NCBI RefSeq assembly: GCF_000719865.1
Contig: NZ_JOID01000051.1
Span: 1-18,590, forward strand
Direction of reading: 5' to 3'
DNA length: 18,590 bases
Source of the DNA: Streptomyces albus subsp. albus
GTDB lineage: Bacteria > Actinomycetota > Actinomycetes > Streptomycetales > Streptomycetaceae
How positions within the stretch are numbered: the stretch's first letter is position 1; each line of letters opens with the position of its first letter. Shown piece by piece: positions 11,769 through 18,590 of the stretch. A program made the translations under genes and the position numbers. The notes beneath the pieces are model-generated. The model saw nothing but the letters and a program-made list of their open reading frames with translations. It was not told the DNA's origin and made no database searches.

Positions 11769-13162
11769 GTCTCCTGGTCGTCGGTCTGAGCCACCGCAGC
11801 GCGCCGGTCAGCGTGCTGGAGCGGGCCGCCCTCGCCCCCGAGGCGCGCGGCAAGCTGCTCCAGGACGCGCTCGCCGCCGAGCCGGCCGCGGAGGCCGCGG
11901 TGCTCTCCACCTGCAACCGCATAGAGCTCTACGCCGACGTGGACAAGTTCCACGCCGGTGTCGCCGAGCTGTCCACGCAGCTCGCCGTGCACAGCGGTGT
12001 CGGGCTGGACGAACTCACCCCGTATCTCTACGTCCACTACGAGGACCGGGCCGTTCACCACCTGTTCTCGGTGGCCTGCGGGCTGGACTCGATGGTCGTC
12101 GGCGAGGGGCAGATCCTCGGCCAGATCAAGGACGCGCTCGCCCTCGGCCAGGAACTGCACACCGCCGGACGGCTGCTCAACGACCTCTTCCAGCAGGCCC
12201 TGCGGGTCGGCAAGCGGGCCCACAACGAGACCGGGATCGACCGGGCCGGTCAGTCGCTCGTCACCTTCGGCCTGGCGGAGCTCGCCACCGCCGAGGGAGC
12301 CGCGGAGGTCACCGACTGGGCCGCGGGCAAGCGGGCGCTGGTCATCGGCGCCGGATCCATGTCGTCCCTGGCGGCGGCGACCCTCGCGCGCGCGGGCGTC
12401 CGCGAGATCGCGGTGGCCAACCGCACCCTGGAGCGGGCCGAGCGGCTCGCGGCCGGACTGGCCGAGCCGCGGACGGCGGCCGCGGCCGGTGCCGCCGCCG
12501 GACCGGCCGCGCGCGCCGTCCCCATGGAGAGCGTCCCGGCCGAGCTGGCGCGCGCCGACGTCGTCGTCTCCTGCACCGGCGCCACCGGACTCGTCCTGAC
12601 CGCCGAGGACCTGCGGGACGCCCTCGCCGCCAGGACCGGGCCGGCCGCCCCGGGTGGTCCCGGGCTGCGGCTGCTGGACCTGGCCATGCCGCGCGACATC
12701 GACCCCGCCGCGCACCGCGTCCGGGGCGTGCGGCTCGTGGACATCGAGACCCTCGCCGAGGCCTCCGCCGACGCGCCGATGGCGGCCGACGTCGACCGGG
12801 TGCGGACCATCGTGTCCGAGGAGGTCGCGGCCTTCGGCGCCGCGCAGCGGGCCGCCCACATCACCCCCACCGTGGTGGCCCTGCGCACCATGGCCGCCGA
12901 TGTGGTCCGGAGCGAGATGGCCCGGCTCAACGGCCGTCTTCCCGGCCTGGACGACAAGGAGCGCGCCGAGATCACCCAGACCGTGCGCCGTGTCGTCGAC
13001 AAGCTCCTGCACGCGCCCACCGTGCGGGTCAAGCAGCTCGCGGGCGAGCCCGGCGGCGCCGGGTACGCGGACGCGCTGCGTGAACTCTTCGACCTCGACC
13101 CCAAGGCGGTCGCCGCCGTCAGCCGGGCCGACAGCGGCGACTCCGAACGGGAGCGGGCATGA
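11765..13162 (+). CDS. hemA: Glutamyl-tRNA reductase
   Basis: A 465-residue enzyme that reduces glutamyl-tRNA to glutamate-1-semialdehyde with NADPH, the committed step of C5-pathway tetrapyrrole synthesis. The catalytic Cys50 is in VLSTCNRIELY. The catalytic domain continues with CGLDSMVVGEGQILGQIKDA (105-124) and the FQQALRVGKRAHNETGI segment. The NADPH Rossmann domain starts ALVIGAGSMSSLAAATLA (191-208), followed by VANRTLERAERLA. An Ala-rich insertion (~235-250) interrupts this domain. The dimerisation helix near the C-terminus includes LPGLDDKERAEITQTVRRVVDKLLHAPTVRVK in two parts. I remember the S. coelicolor HemA as clearly longer, so this copy may be compact, mainly in the linker. It is coupled to rex (ATGA) and hemC (ATGA), and so is under Rex control. 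Confidence 0.97.
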   Translation: MSLLVVGLSHRSAPVSVLERAALAPEARGKLLQDALAAEPAAEAAVLSTCNRIELYADVDKFHAGVAELSTQLAVHSGVGLDELTPYLYVHYEDRAVHHLFSVACGLDSMVVGEGQILGQIKDALALGQELHTAGRLLNDLFQQALRVGKRAHNETGIDRAGQSLVTFGLAELATAEGAAEVTDWAAGKRALVIGAGSMSSLAAATLARAGVREIAVANRTLERAERLAAGLAEPRTAAAAGAAAGPAARAVPMESVPAELARADVVVSCTGATGLVLTAEDLRDALAARTGPAAPGGPGLRLLDLAMPRDIDPAAHRVRGVRLVDIETLAEASADAPMAADVDRVRTIVSEEVAAFGAAQRAAHITPTVVALRTMAADVVRSEMARLNGRLPGLDDKERAEITQTVRRVVDKLLHAPTVRVKQLAGEPGGAGYADALRELFDLDPKAVAAVSRADSGDSERERA

Positions 13163-14232
13163 CCGACAAGGGCACCATGAGCACCACCACCAGCAGCACC
13201 AGCACCACCGGCACCACCACGGTGGCCGCCGGCACCCTCCAGGGCAGCGGGCCGCTCCGGCTCGGCACCCGGCGCAGCAAGCTCGCCATGGCCCAGTCCG
13301 GGATGGTGGCGGACGCCATCAGCGACCTGACCGGACGCCCGGTGGAGCTCGTCGAGATCACCACCTACGGCGACGTCTCCCGTGAGCACCTCGCGCAGAT
13401 CGGCGGCACCGGCGTCTTCGTCTCCGCCCTGCGCGACGCACTGCTCGCCGGGGAGATCGACCTCGCGGTCCACTCCCTGAAGGACCTGCCGACCACCCAG
13501 CCCGACGACCTCGTCGTGGCGGCCGTACCAGTCCGCGAGGACCCGCGCGACGCCCTGGTGGCGCGCGACGGCCTCACCTTCGAGGAACTGGCCGCGCTCG
13601 GCCGCGACGGCCGCCCGGCCGCGCGGATCGGCACCGGCTCGCCGCGCCGCATGGCGCAGCTCAACGGCTGGGCCGCCGCACTGGGGGGCGCGGTCGAGAC
13701 CGTGCCGATCCGGGGCAACGTCGACACCCGCATCGGATTCGTGCGTTCCGGCGAACTCGACGCGGTCGTCCTCGCCACCGCCGGCCTCAACCGGGTCGGC
13801 CGCATCGGCGAGGCGACGCAGAAGCTGCCCGTCGACGCCGTCCTGCCCGCTCCCGGCCAGGGGGCGCTGGCCGTCGAGTGCGCCGCCGTGCACCAGGTGT
13901 ACGGCGCCGACCTCGCGGCCCGGCTCGCCGAGCTCGACGACCCGCACACGCGGGCCGCCGTGACCGCCGAGCGTTCCCTGCTCGCCGCCCTGGAGGCCGG
14001 CTGCAGCGCACCTGTCGGGGCGCTGGCCGACCTGTTGGGCGACGGGCAGACTGTCACCGAAATGCGCCTGCGCGGCGTCGTCGGCCTGACCGACGGCTCG
14101 ACGCTGGTGCAGCTGTCCACCACCGGTCCCGTACCCTCGTCGCTCGACGACGCCGCGGCTCTCGGCCGCGAACTCGCCGCCGAGATGCTCGCCAAGGGTG
14201 CGGCCGGTCTTATGGGGGAGCGAGCACTGTGA
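13159..14232 (+). CDS. hemC: Porphobilinogen deaminase (hydroxymethylbilane synthase)
   Basis: A 357-residue cytosolic enzyme that joins four porphobilinogens into hydroxymethylbilane. Key parts: LRLGTRRSKLAMAQ (33-46) at the start of the fold, AVHSLKDLP with catalytic Asp109, IGTGSPRRMAQL (157-168) and IRGNVDTR (184-191) for substrate and cofactor binding, and Cys282 in EAGCSAPVG, which carries the dipyrromethane cofactor. The first ~30 residues are Thr/Ser-rich (MSTTTSSTSTTGTTT), encoded by an ACC/AGC repeat, and lie outside the fold. The start is ATG at 13159, with GGGAG 5 nt upstream and an ATGA overlap with hemA; ATG at 13177 is a possible second start. The stop overlaps the hemD GTG. 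Confidence 0.97.
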   Translation: MTDKGTMSTTTSSTSTTGTTTVAAGTLQGSGPLRLGTRRSKLAMAQSGMVADAISDLTGRPVELVEITTYGDVSREHLAQIGGTGVFVSALRDALLAGEIDLAVHSLKDLPTTQPDDLVVAAVPVREDPRDALVARDGLTFEELAALGRDGRPAARIGTGSPRRMAQLNGWAAALGGAVETVPIRGNVDTRIGFVRSGELDAVVLATAGLNRVGRIGEATQKLPVDAVLPAPGQGALAVECAAVHQVYGADLAARLAELDDPHTRAAVTAERSLLAALEAGCSAPVGALADLLGDGQTVTEMRLRGVVGLTDGSTLVQLSTTGPVPSSLDDAAALGRELAAEMLAKGAAGLMGERAL

Positions 14233-15896
14233 GCCCCACCGCCGTAAATCTCCGTTCCGCGCACCAGTCGCCCCTCGGTCACGTCACCTTCCTCGGTGCC
14301 GGGCCCGGAGACCCGGGACTGCTGACGCTGCGCGCCGTGGAGGCGCTCGCCCACGCGGACGTGCTGGTCGCCGACCCGCAGGTGCTCGACGTGGTGACCG
14401 CCCACGCGCGCGCAGGGGTGGACATCCCGCAGTTGCGGGCGCATGACGGCACGTCAAACTCTTCGGCGGTGTACGCCTTGGAGGATGCCGTCAATCTTGT
14501 CATGGAGGCCGCACGGAGCGGCAAGCGGGTGGTGCGTGCGCTCTGCGGCGACCCCGGCCTCGACGGCGACGCCGCCGGGGAGATGCTCGCCTGCTCCGCC
14601 GAGGGCATCGTCTTCGAAGTCGTGCCCGGAGTGGCGACCGCCGTGGGCGTGCCCGCGTACGCCGGTGTGCCGCTGCGTTCCGCGCAGGGCGCCGACGTCC
14701 GGTTCGTCGACGCCGCCACGGCCTCCGAGCGGTGCTGGACCGAGGTCGGCTCCAGCGACGCCACGGCCGTCGTCTCCACCACCCTGGAGACCGTCGCGGC
14801 CGCGGCCGCCGAACTGGTCGCGGGCGGGCGGAAGCCCGACACCCCGATGGCCGTCACCATCGCCGGTACGACGACCCGCCAGCGCACCTGGACCGCCACG
14901 CTGGGCACCATCGGGCAGGTGCTCAAGGCCGCCAAGGTGCTGCCCTCGGCGGACGGCGGGCAGCCGGTCATAGCCGTCGTCGGCGAGCACAGCTGCGACG
15001 CCCGGCGGGACCAGCTCTCCTGGTTCGAGTCCAAGCCGCTCTTCGGCTGGCAGGTCCTGGTGCCGCGGACCAAGGAGCAGGCCGCGTCCCTCTCCGACCA
15101 GCTCCGCTCCTACGGCGCGGTGCCCAGCGAGGTGCCGACCATCGCCGTCGAACCGCCGCGCACCCCGCAGCAGATGGAACGCGCGGTCAAGGGCCTGGTC
15201 ACCGGCCGCTACGAGTGGATCGCCTTCACCTCGGTCAACGCCGTCAAGGCCGTCCGGGAGAAGTTCGAGGAGTACGGGCTCGACGCCCGCGCCTTCGCCG
15301 GGATCAAGGTCGCGGCGGTGGGCGACCAGACCGCCAAGTCGCTGATCGAGTTCGGCGTGAAGCCCGACCTGGTGCCGAGCGGTGAGCAGTCGGCCGCCGG
15401 GCTTCTGGAGGACTGGCCGCCGTACGACCCGGTGTTCGACCCGATCGACCGCGTCTTCCTGCCGCGCGCCGACATCGCCACCGAGACCCTGGTGGCCGGG
15501 CTCATCGAACTGGGCTGGGAGGTGGACGACGTCACGGCCTACCGGACCGTGCGTGCCTCGCCGCCGCCCGCCGAGACCCGGGAGGCCATCAAGAGCGGCG
15601 GCTTCGACGCCGTCCTCTTCACCTCCTCCAGCACCGTGCGGAACCTCGTCGGCATCGCCGGCAAGCCGCACAACGTCACCGTCATCGCCTGCATCGGCCC
15701 GGCGACCGCCAAGACGGCGGAGGAGCACGGCCTGCGGGTCGACGTCCTGTCGCCCGAGCCGTCCGTCACCCGGCTCGCCGAGGCGCTCGCCGACTTCGGC
15801 GCCAAGCGCCGGGCGGCCGCCATCGAGGCCGGCGACCCCGTCACCCGTCCGAGCGAGCGCAGGCCCGGATCGCGCAGGAGGCGCGCCACTTCATGA
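14229..15896 (+). CDS. hemD: Fused uroporphyrin-III C-methyltransferase-like / uroporphyrinogen-III synthase
   Basis: A 555-residue two-domain protein usual in actinobacteria. Residues ~17-250 look like a SAM-dependent tetrapyrrole methylase ([41 protein letters not shown]). Residues ~272-525 are uroporphyrinogen-III synthase, which closes hydroxymethylbilane with D-ring inversion ([52 protein letters not shown]). In the methylase half the usual GGDPFIFGRG loop reads [11 protein letters not shown] and the DRLV segment reads DPQVL, so methylation may be lost or altered. The C-terminal tail is basic ([12 protein letters not shown]). GTG at 14229 overlaps the hemC stop (GTGA), and the TGA overlaps the hemB ATG. 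In the operon it supplies uroporphyrinogen III for haem, sirohaem and cobalamin. Confidence 0.93.
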   Translation: MSPTAVNLRSAHQSPLGHVTFLGAGPGDPGLLTLRAVEALAHADVLVADPQVLDVVTAHARAGVDIPQLRAHDGTSNSSAVYALEDAVNLVMEAARSGKRVVRALCGDPGLDGDAAGEMLACSAEGIVFEVVPGVATAVGVPAYAGVPLRSAQGADVRFVDAATASERCWTEVGSSDATAVVSTTLETVAAAAAELVAGGRKPDTPMAVTIAGTTTRQRTWTATLGTIGQVLKAAKVLPSADGGQPVIAVVGEHSCDARRDQLSWFESKPLFGWQVLVPRTKEQAASLSDQLRSYGAVPSEVPTIAVEPPRTPQQMERAVKGLVTGRYEWIAFTSVNAVKAVREKFEEYGLDARAFAGIKVAAVGDQTAKSLIEFGVKPDLVPSGEQSAAGLLEDWPPYDPVFDPIDRVFLPRADIATETLVAGLIELGWEVDDVTAYRTVRASPPPAETREAIKSGGFDAVLFTSSSTVRNLVGIAGKPHNVTVIACIGPATAKTAEEHGLRVDVLSPEPSVTRLAEALADFGAKRRAAAIEAGDPVTRPSERRPGSRRRRATS

Positions 15897-16990
15897 GCAG
15901 CAACCGCCAGGTAGAGGCAGGCCGGGCGCAGGACGACCGGGTGCAGGGAGCCTGGGCACAGGCGGACCGGGAACAGACCGGCCGGGCGCAGGCGGGCACG
16001 GTCGGGCTGGAGCACCTGGGAGTCCGGCCGCGCCGGCTGCGGACCAGCCCGGCGATGCGCCGCATGGTCGCCGAGCACCGGCTGCACCCCGCGGAGCTGA
16101 TCCTTCCCGCCTTCGTGCGGGAGGGGATCGGCGAGCCGGTACCGGTGTCCTCCATGCCGGGCGTCGTCCAGCACACCCGGGACAGCCTGCGGAAGGCCGC
16201 CGCCGGGGCGGTCGAGGCGGGACTCGGCGGGATCATGCTCTTCGGGGTGCCGCTGGAGAAGGACGCCTGCGGCACGGCGGGGACCGACCCGGAGGGCATC
16301 CTCCAGGTCGCCATCCGGGACGTGAAGGCGGAGGTCGGCGACGACCTCGTGGTGATGTCGGACCTGTGCCTGGACGAGTTCACGGACCACGGGCACTGCG
16401 GCGTCGTGGACGCGGCGGGCCGGGTCGACAACGACGCGACGCTGGAGCGCTACGCCGAGATGGCGCGGGTGCAGGCGGAGGCCGGGGTCCATGTGGTGGG
16501 TCCCAGCGGCATGATGGACGGCCAGGTGAAGGTCGTCCGGGAGGCGCTGGACGGCGCGGGATACCAGGACGTCTCGATCCTCGCCTACACGGCCAAGTAC
16601 GCCTCGGCCTTCTACGGCCCGTTCCGGGAGGCCGTCGACTCGTCGCTGAAGGGCGACCGGAAGACATACCAGCAGGACCCGGCGAATGCGCGTGAATCGC
16701 TTCGAGAGCTGGCGCTGGACCTGGCGGAGGGCGCGGACATCGTGATGGTCAAGCCCGCGCTGCCGTATCTGGACGTGCTGCGCCGGGTCGCGGACGCGGT
16801 GGACGTGCCGGTCGCTGCGTATCAGGTGTCCGGGGAGTACGCCATGATCGAGGCCGCGGCGGCCAACGGCTGGATCGAGCGCGACCGCACCATCATGGAG
16901 ACCCTCACGGGCGCGAAGCGCGCCGGGGCGAACATGATCCTCACGTACTGGGCGGTGGAGGCCGCGCAGCGGCTGGCCCGGGGGGAGTGA
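15893..16990 (+). CDS. hemB: Porphobilinogen synthase (delta-aminolevulinic acid dehydratase)
   Basis: A 365-residue TIM-barrel enzyme that condenses two aminolevulinates to porphobilinogen. Schiff-base Lys235 is in [14 protein letters not shown] and Lys287 in [10 protein letters not shown]. The metal loop is [15 protein letters not shown]: Cys159 and Cys169 are kept from the zinc type (CxC...HGHC) while the middle Cys is Asp161 as in the magnesium type. [11 protein letters not shown] and QVSGEYAMI are also family motifs. The first ~42 residues (Gln/Arg/Ala/Gly-rich with repeated GRAQ-like pieces) precede the conserved [15 protein letters not shown]; they are longer than I expect and may be disordered. 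ATG at 15893 overlaps the hemD stop. Biochemically it acts before hemC although it is last in the operon. hemL is not in this window. Confidence 0.96.
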   Translation: MSSNRQVEAGRAQDDRVQGAWAQADREQTGRAQAGTVGLEHLGVRPRRLRTSPAMRRMVAEHRLHPAELILPAFVREGIGEPVPVSSMPGVVQHTRDSLRKAAAGAVEAGLGGIMLFGVPLEKDACGTAGTDPEGILQVAIRDVKAEVGDDLVVMSDLCLDEFTDHGHCGVVDAAGRVDNDATLERYAEMARVQAEAGVHVVGPSGMMDGQVKVVREALDGAGYQDVSILAYTAKYASAFYGPFREAVDSSLKGDRKTYQQDPANARESLRELALDLAEGADIVMVKPALPYLDVLRRVADAVDVPVAAYQVSGEYAMIEAAAANGWIERDRTIMETLTGAKRAGANMILTYWAVEAAQRLARGE

Positions 16991-17037
16991 CCGGGGGAGC
17001 GACGGGGGAGTAACCACAGCTCTGTGACGGGGCACTT

Positions 17038-17079
17038 CGGGCCCGTCCCCGCTCGGTTCGCCCGGCGAGGACGGGCCCG
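17038..17079 (+). terminator. Candidate terminator of the rex-hem operon
   Basis: CGGGCCCGTCC (17038-17048) and GGACGGGCCCG (17069-17079) are perfect 11-bp arms with a 20-nt loop, 47 bases after the hemB stop. There is no T-tract. Confidence 0.6.
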
Positions 17080-17200
17080 GGCGTTCGCCGGGGCGAGGCA
17101 GGGCCGGGCGAGGTGGGCGGGACGGGCGTGAGGCCGGCCGGTGGATGACGTCGGCGACGGAATGGGCGTGTGGGCGGCCCGGGTTCGCGGGGGCCAGGCC

Positions 17201-17243
17201 GTGAGCGGTCTGGACGTGTGAGCGGTCTGGACGTGTGAGCGGT
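17201..17243. repeat. 17-bp direct repeat, 2.5 copies, before the LysE gene
   Basis: GTGAGCGGTCTGGACGT occurs at 17201-17217 and 17218-17234, followed by a partial copy (17235-17243). It ends 20 bp before the ATG of the LysE-family gene, where a promoter should lie. Confidence 0.85.
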
Positions 17244-17263
17244 TCTCGTGTTGCGTGATCCCC

Positions 17264-17923
17264 ATGGTGTCCACCGACCGGCTCCTGGCGTTCGCGGCCA
17301 TGTCCTTTCTGCTGATCGTGGTTCCGGGCCCCAGTGTGCTCTTCGTGATCGGGCGGGCGCTGGCGCAGGGGCGCCGCGCCGCGCTGGCCACCGTCGCGGG
17401 AAACACGCTGGGGTCCTCTGCCCTCGTCGTGGCCGTGGCCCTCGGGGTCGGGGCGGTCGTGGAACGGTCGGTCGTGGTCTTCACGGCGTTGAAGCTTGCC
17501 GGTGCCGCGTATCTGGTGTACCTCGGCGTCCGGGCGGTGCGGCAGCGGGCTGTGCCCGTGGCGGCGGAAGCGCTGCCGTCGTCGTGCGCCAGTGACGGAC
17601 CCCTGCGCGGTGGTCTGCGACGCACGTTGTGGGAAGGGTTCGCGGTCGGCGTGGCCAACCCCAAGACCATCGTGTTCTTCGCCGCTGTGCTGCCCCAGTT
17701 CGTCGACCGCGGCCAGGGATACGCCGCAGTCCAGATGATGCTGCTCGGCTTCGTCTTCAACGTCATCGCGGTCCTCTGCGACAGCGTGTGGGGGTTGGCT
17801 GCTGCCGCCGCGCGAAGCTGGTTCGCCCACTCGCCGAAGCGACTCTCTCTGATCGGTGGAGCGGGCGGGTTCGCGATGATCGGCCTCGGCGTCACCGTGG
17901 CTGTGACCGGCCGGAAGGAGTAG
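17264..17923 (+). CDS. LysE/RhtB-family amino-acid exporter
   Basis: A 219-residue inner-membrane protein of the LysE/RhtB family, which exports amino acids or related metabolites by proton exchange. The signature is at the N-terminus: FLLIVVPGPSVLFVIGRALAQ followed by GRRAALATVAGNTLG, and VGVANPKTIVFFAAVLPQF in the middle. About five or six hydrophobic segments are visible (near 7-30, 40-62, 65-85, 130-150, 160-180 and 192-214). The substrate cannot be assigned. The start is ATG at 17264; GTG at 17255 is in frame and possible. No Shine-Dalgarno sequence or clear promoter is visible, and a 17-bp tandem repeat lies just upstream. It is beyond the hem operon terminator and probably independent of it. 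Confidence 0.9.
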   Translation: MVSTDRLLAFAAMSFLLIVVPGPSVLFVIGRALAQGRRAALATVAGNTLGSSALVVAVALGVGAVVERSVVVFTALKLAGAAYLVYLGVRAVRQRAVPVAAEALPSSCASDGPLRGGLRRTLWEGFAVGVANPKTIVFFAAVLPQFVDRGQGYAAVQMMLLGFVFNVIAVLCDSVWGLAAAAARSWFAHSPKRLSLIGGAGGFAMIGLGVTVAVTGRKE

Positions 17924-18098
17924 CCGACTCGGGGGACAGGGGTTCGTGTTCGTCCACGGGAGTCCGCAGGGTCGGTTGGTGGGGAACGGCCCCGTCCCGG
18001 ACGCGGGCCGGGAACCGGGGGCGGGGACGGGCTTGACGCCCCGGGAGCGTAGGCGAAGGCCCGGATGGTGGTTACCGGACTGCTGGGCTGCTGAGGAT

Positions 18099-18163
18099 CT
18101 GGGTGCCTGGGTGCCTGGGTGCCTGGGTGCCTGGGTGCCTGGGTGCTGAGCGGCTGAGCGGCT
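18099..18163. repeat. 8-bp tandem array (CTGGGTGC x6, then TGAGCGGC x2)
   Basis: CTGGGTGC repeats six times exactly (18099-18146). It then switches to TGAGCGGC, twice (18147-18162), and fades out in TGAGGGCTGGG. Six GGG runs spaced by 5 nt make it a predicted G-quadruplex sequence on the plus strand. Confidence 0.9.
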
Positions 18164-18184
18164 GAGGGCTGGGTAGCCGAGGCC

Positions 18185-18338
18185 GCCGGGTGCCGGGTGT
18201 CGGGTGCCGGGCGTCGAGTGTCGGGCGCTGGGTGTCGGGTGCCGGGCGTCGAGTGTCGGGCGTCGAGTGTCGGGCGCTGGGTGTCGGGTGCCGGGCGTCG
18301 AGTGTCGGGCGCTGGGTGTCGGGTGTCGGGCGCTGGGT
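18185..18338. repeat. 7-bp tandem array with a higher-order 35-bp period
   Basis: Twenty-two consecutive heptads fit G(T/C)(C/T)G(G/A)G(T/C). The forms GTCGGGT, GCCGGGC, GTCGAGT, GTCGGGC and GCTGGGT recur in that order as a 35-bp unit, with local shortening and duplication. Most heptads carry GGG separated by 4 nt, giving G-quadruplex potential. Confidence 0.9.
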
Positions 18339-18590
18339 CGCTGTATTGCCGCATCACCGGGTGCGGGGGCCGGAACCCCGGCCTGCGGGTACGTTGCGGG
18401 CTGTCGGGTGTCGTCCTGGTGGGGGTTCGGGCGCCGGGTGGGCGGCGCGGTGGTGGTGGCGGGTGCGTCGCGGTCCGGCGGGTGTCGCTGTGGCTGGGGT
18501 TACGGCATCCGTGCCGGGGGTTGGCCCGTGGTCGGTCGTCTATCCGGGGCCTTATGCCGCCGGGGTCGGTTGGAAATGCGATGGCGTGGC

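Larger units (their letters stand above)
17924..18590. other. Gene-free right end with short tandem arrays
   Basis: These 667 bases hold no ORF I would call a gene. A weak hairpin (CCCGTCCC at 17991-17998 with GGGACGGG at 18024-18031) may terminate the LysE gene. Two G-rich tandem arrays occupy 18099-18163 and 18185-18338. From 18339 to the end I see GC-rich sequence with no recognisable feature. Confidence 0.55.

Noticed and set aside
15539..17830. 763-residue minus-strand frame opposite hemD, hemB and the LysE gene
   Set aside because: It lies antisense to well-identified genes, including hemB and part of hemD; a shadow of GC-biased codon use.
16822..18357. 511-residue minus-strand frame with repeated APDTRHP-like heptapeptides
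   Set aside because: The peptide repeats are just the 7-bp DNA array read in one frame; the rest is antisense to hemB and the LysE gene. No start signal or domain is seen.

Overview
The window is about 18.6 kb of very GC-rich DNA (GC-biased third codon positions, many GTG starts and one likely TTG start) and reads as a Streptomyces chromosome. The strongest evidence is the pair bldN-rsbN (developmental ECF sigma factor and membrane anti-sigma factor) next to rex-hemACDB, an arrangement I recall from S. coelicolor around SCO3316-SCO3331. No phage, transposase, CRISPR or defence gene is visible. This is mostly conserved core chromosome, and the less ordinary content is in the regulatory and repetitive intergenic DNA.

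Left part (1-3742). The window opens in the last bases of a 5S rRNA gene, followed by its hairpin terminator, so an rRNA operon lies to the left. Then come, on the plus strand, a HAD hydrolase, an AcuC-type deacetylase, a DUF-like 'phosphatase' family protein, a 69-residue BldC/excisionase-like helix-turn-helix protein, and a 32-residue basic bS22/AURKAIP1-type ribosomal protein ended by a strong terminator.

Middle part (4031-10403). A likely two-gene operon encodes an atypical extended-SDR protein and a PlsC-like acyltransferase. It converges on rsbN, which lies downstream of bldN on the minus strand. A separate sequence upstream of rsbN resembles a sigma-BldN promoter, consistent with the sigma factor driving its own anti-sigma gene. 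Upstream of bldN, also on the minus strand, are a HAD-IB phosphatase and a glutaredoxin-like protein.

The 10404-11003 gap holds a 23-bp tandem repeat, a perfect 21-bp inverted repeat and, just before rex, a Rex operator overlapping the predicted -35. From there rex, hemA, hemC, hemD and hemB run on the plus strand with every junction a 4-base ATGA/GTGA overlap. This is a translationally coupled operon for redox-controlled synthesis of tetrapyrroles, from glutamyl-tRNA to uroporphyrinogen III. A LysE/RhtB exporter follows, and the last 667 bases are gene-free, with two G-rich short tandem arrays.

No clearly undescribed multi-gene system was found. The best leads are the cis-structures around bldN/rsbN and rex, the SDR-like protein lacking the usual catalytic Tyr with its acyltransferase partner, the degenerate methyltransferase half of HemD, and the G-rich arrays at the right end.
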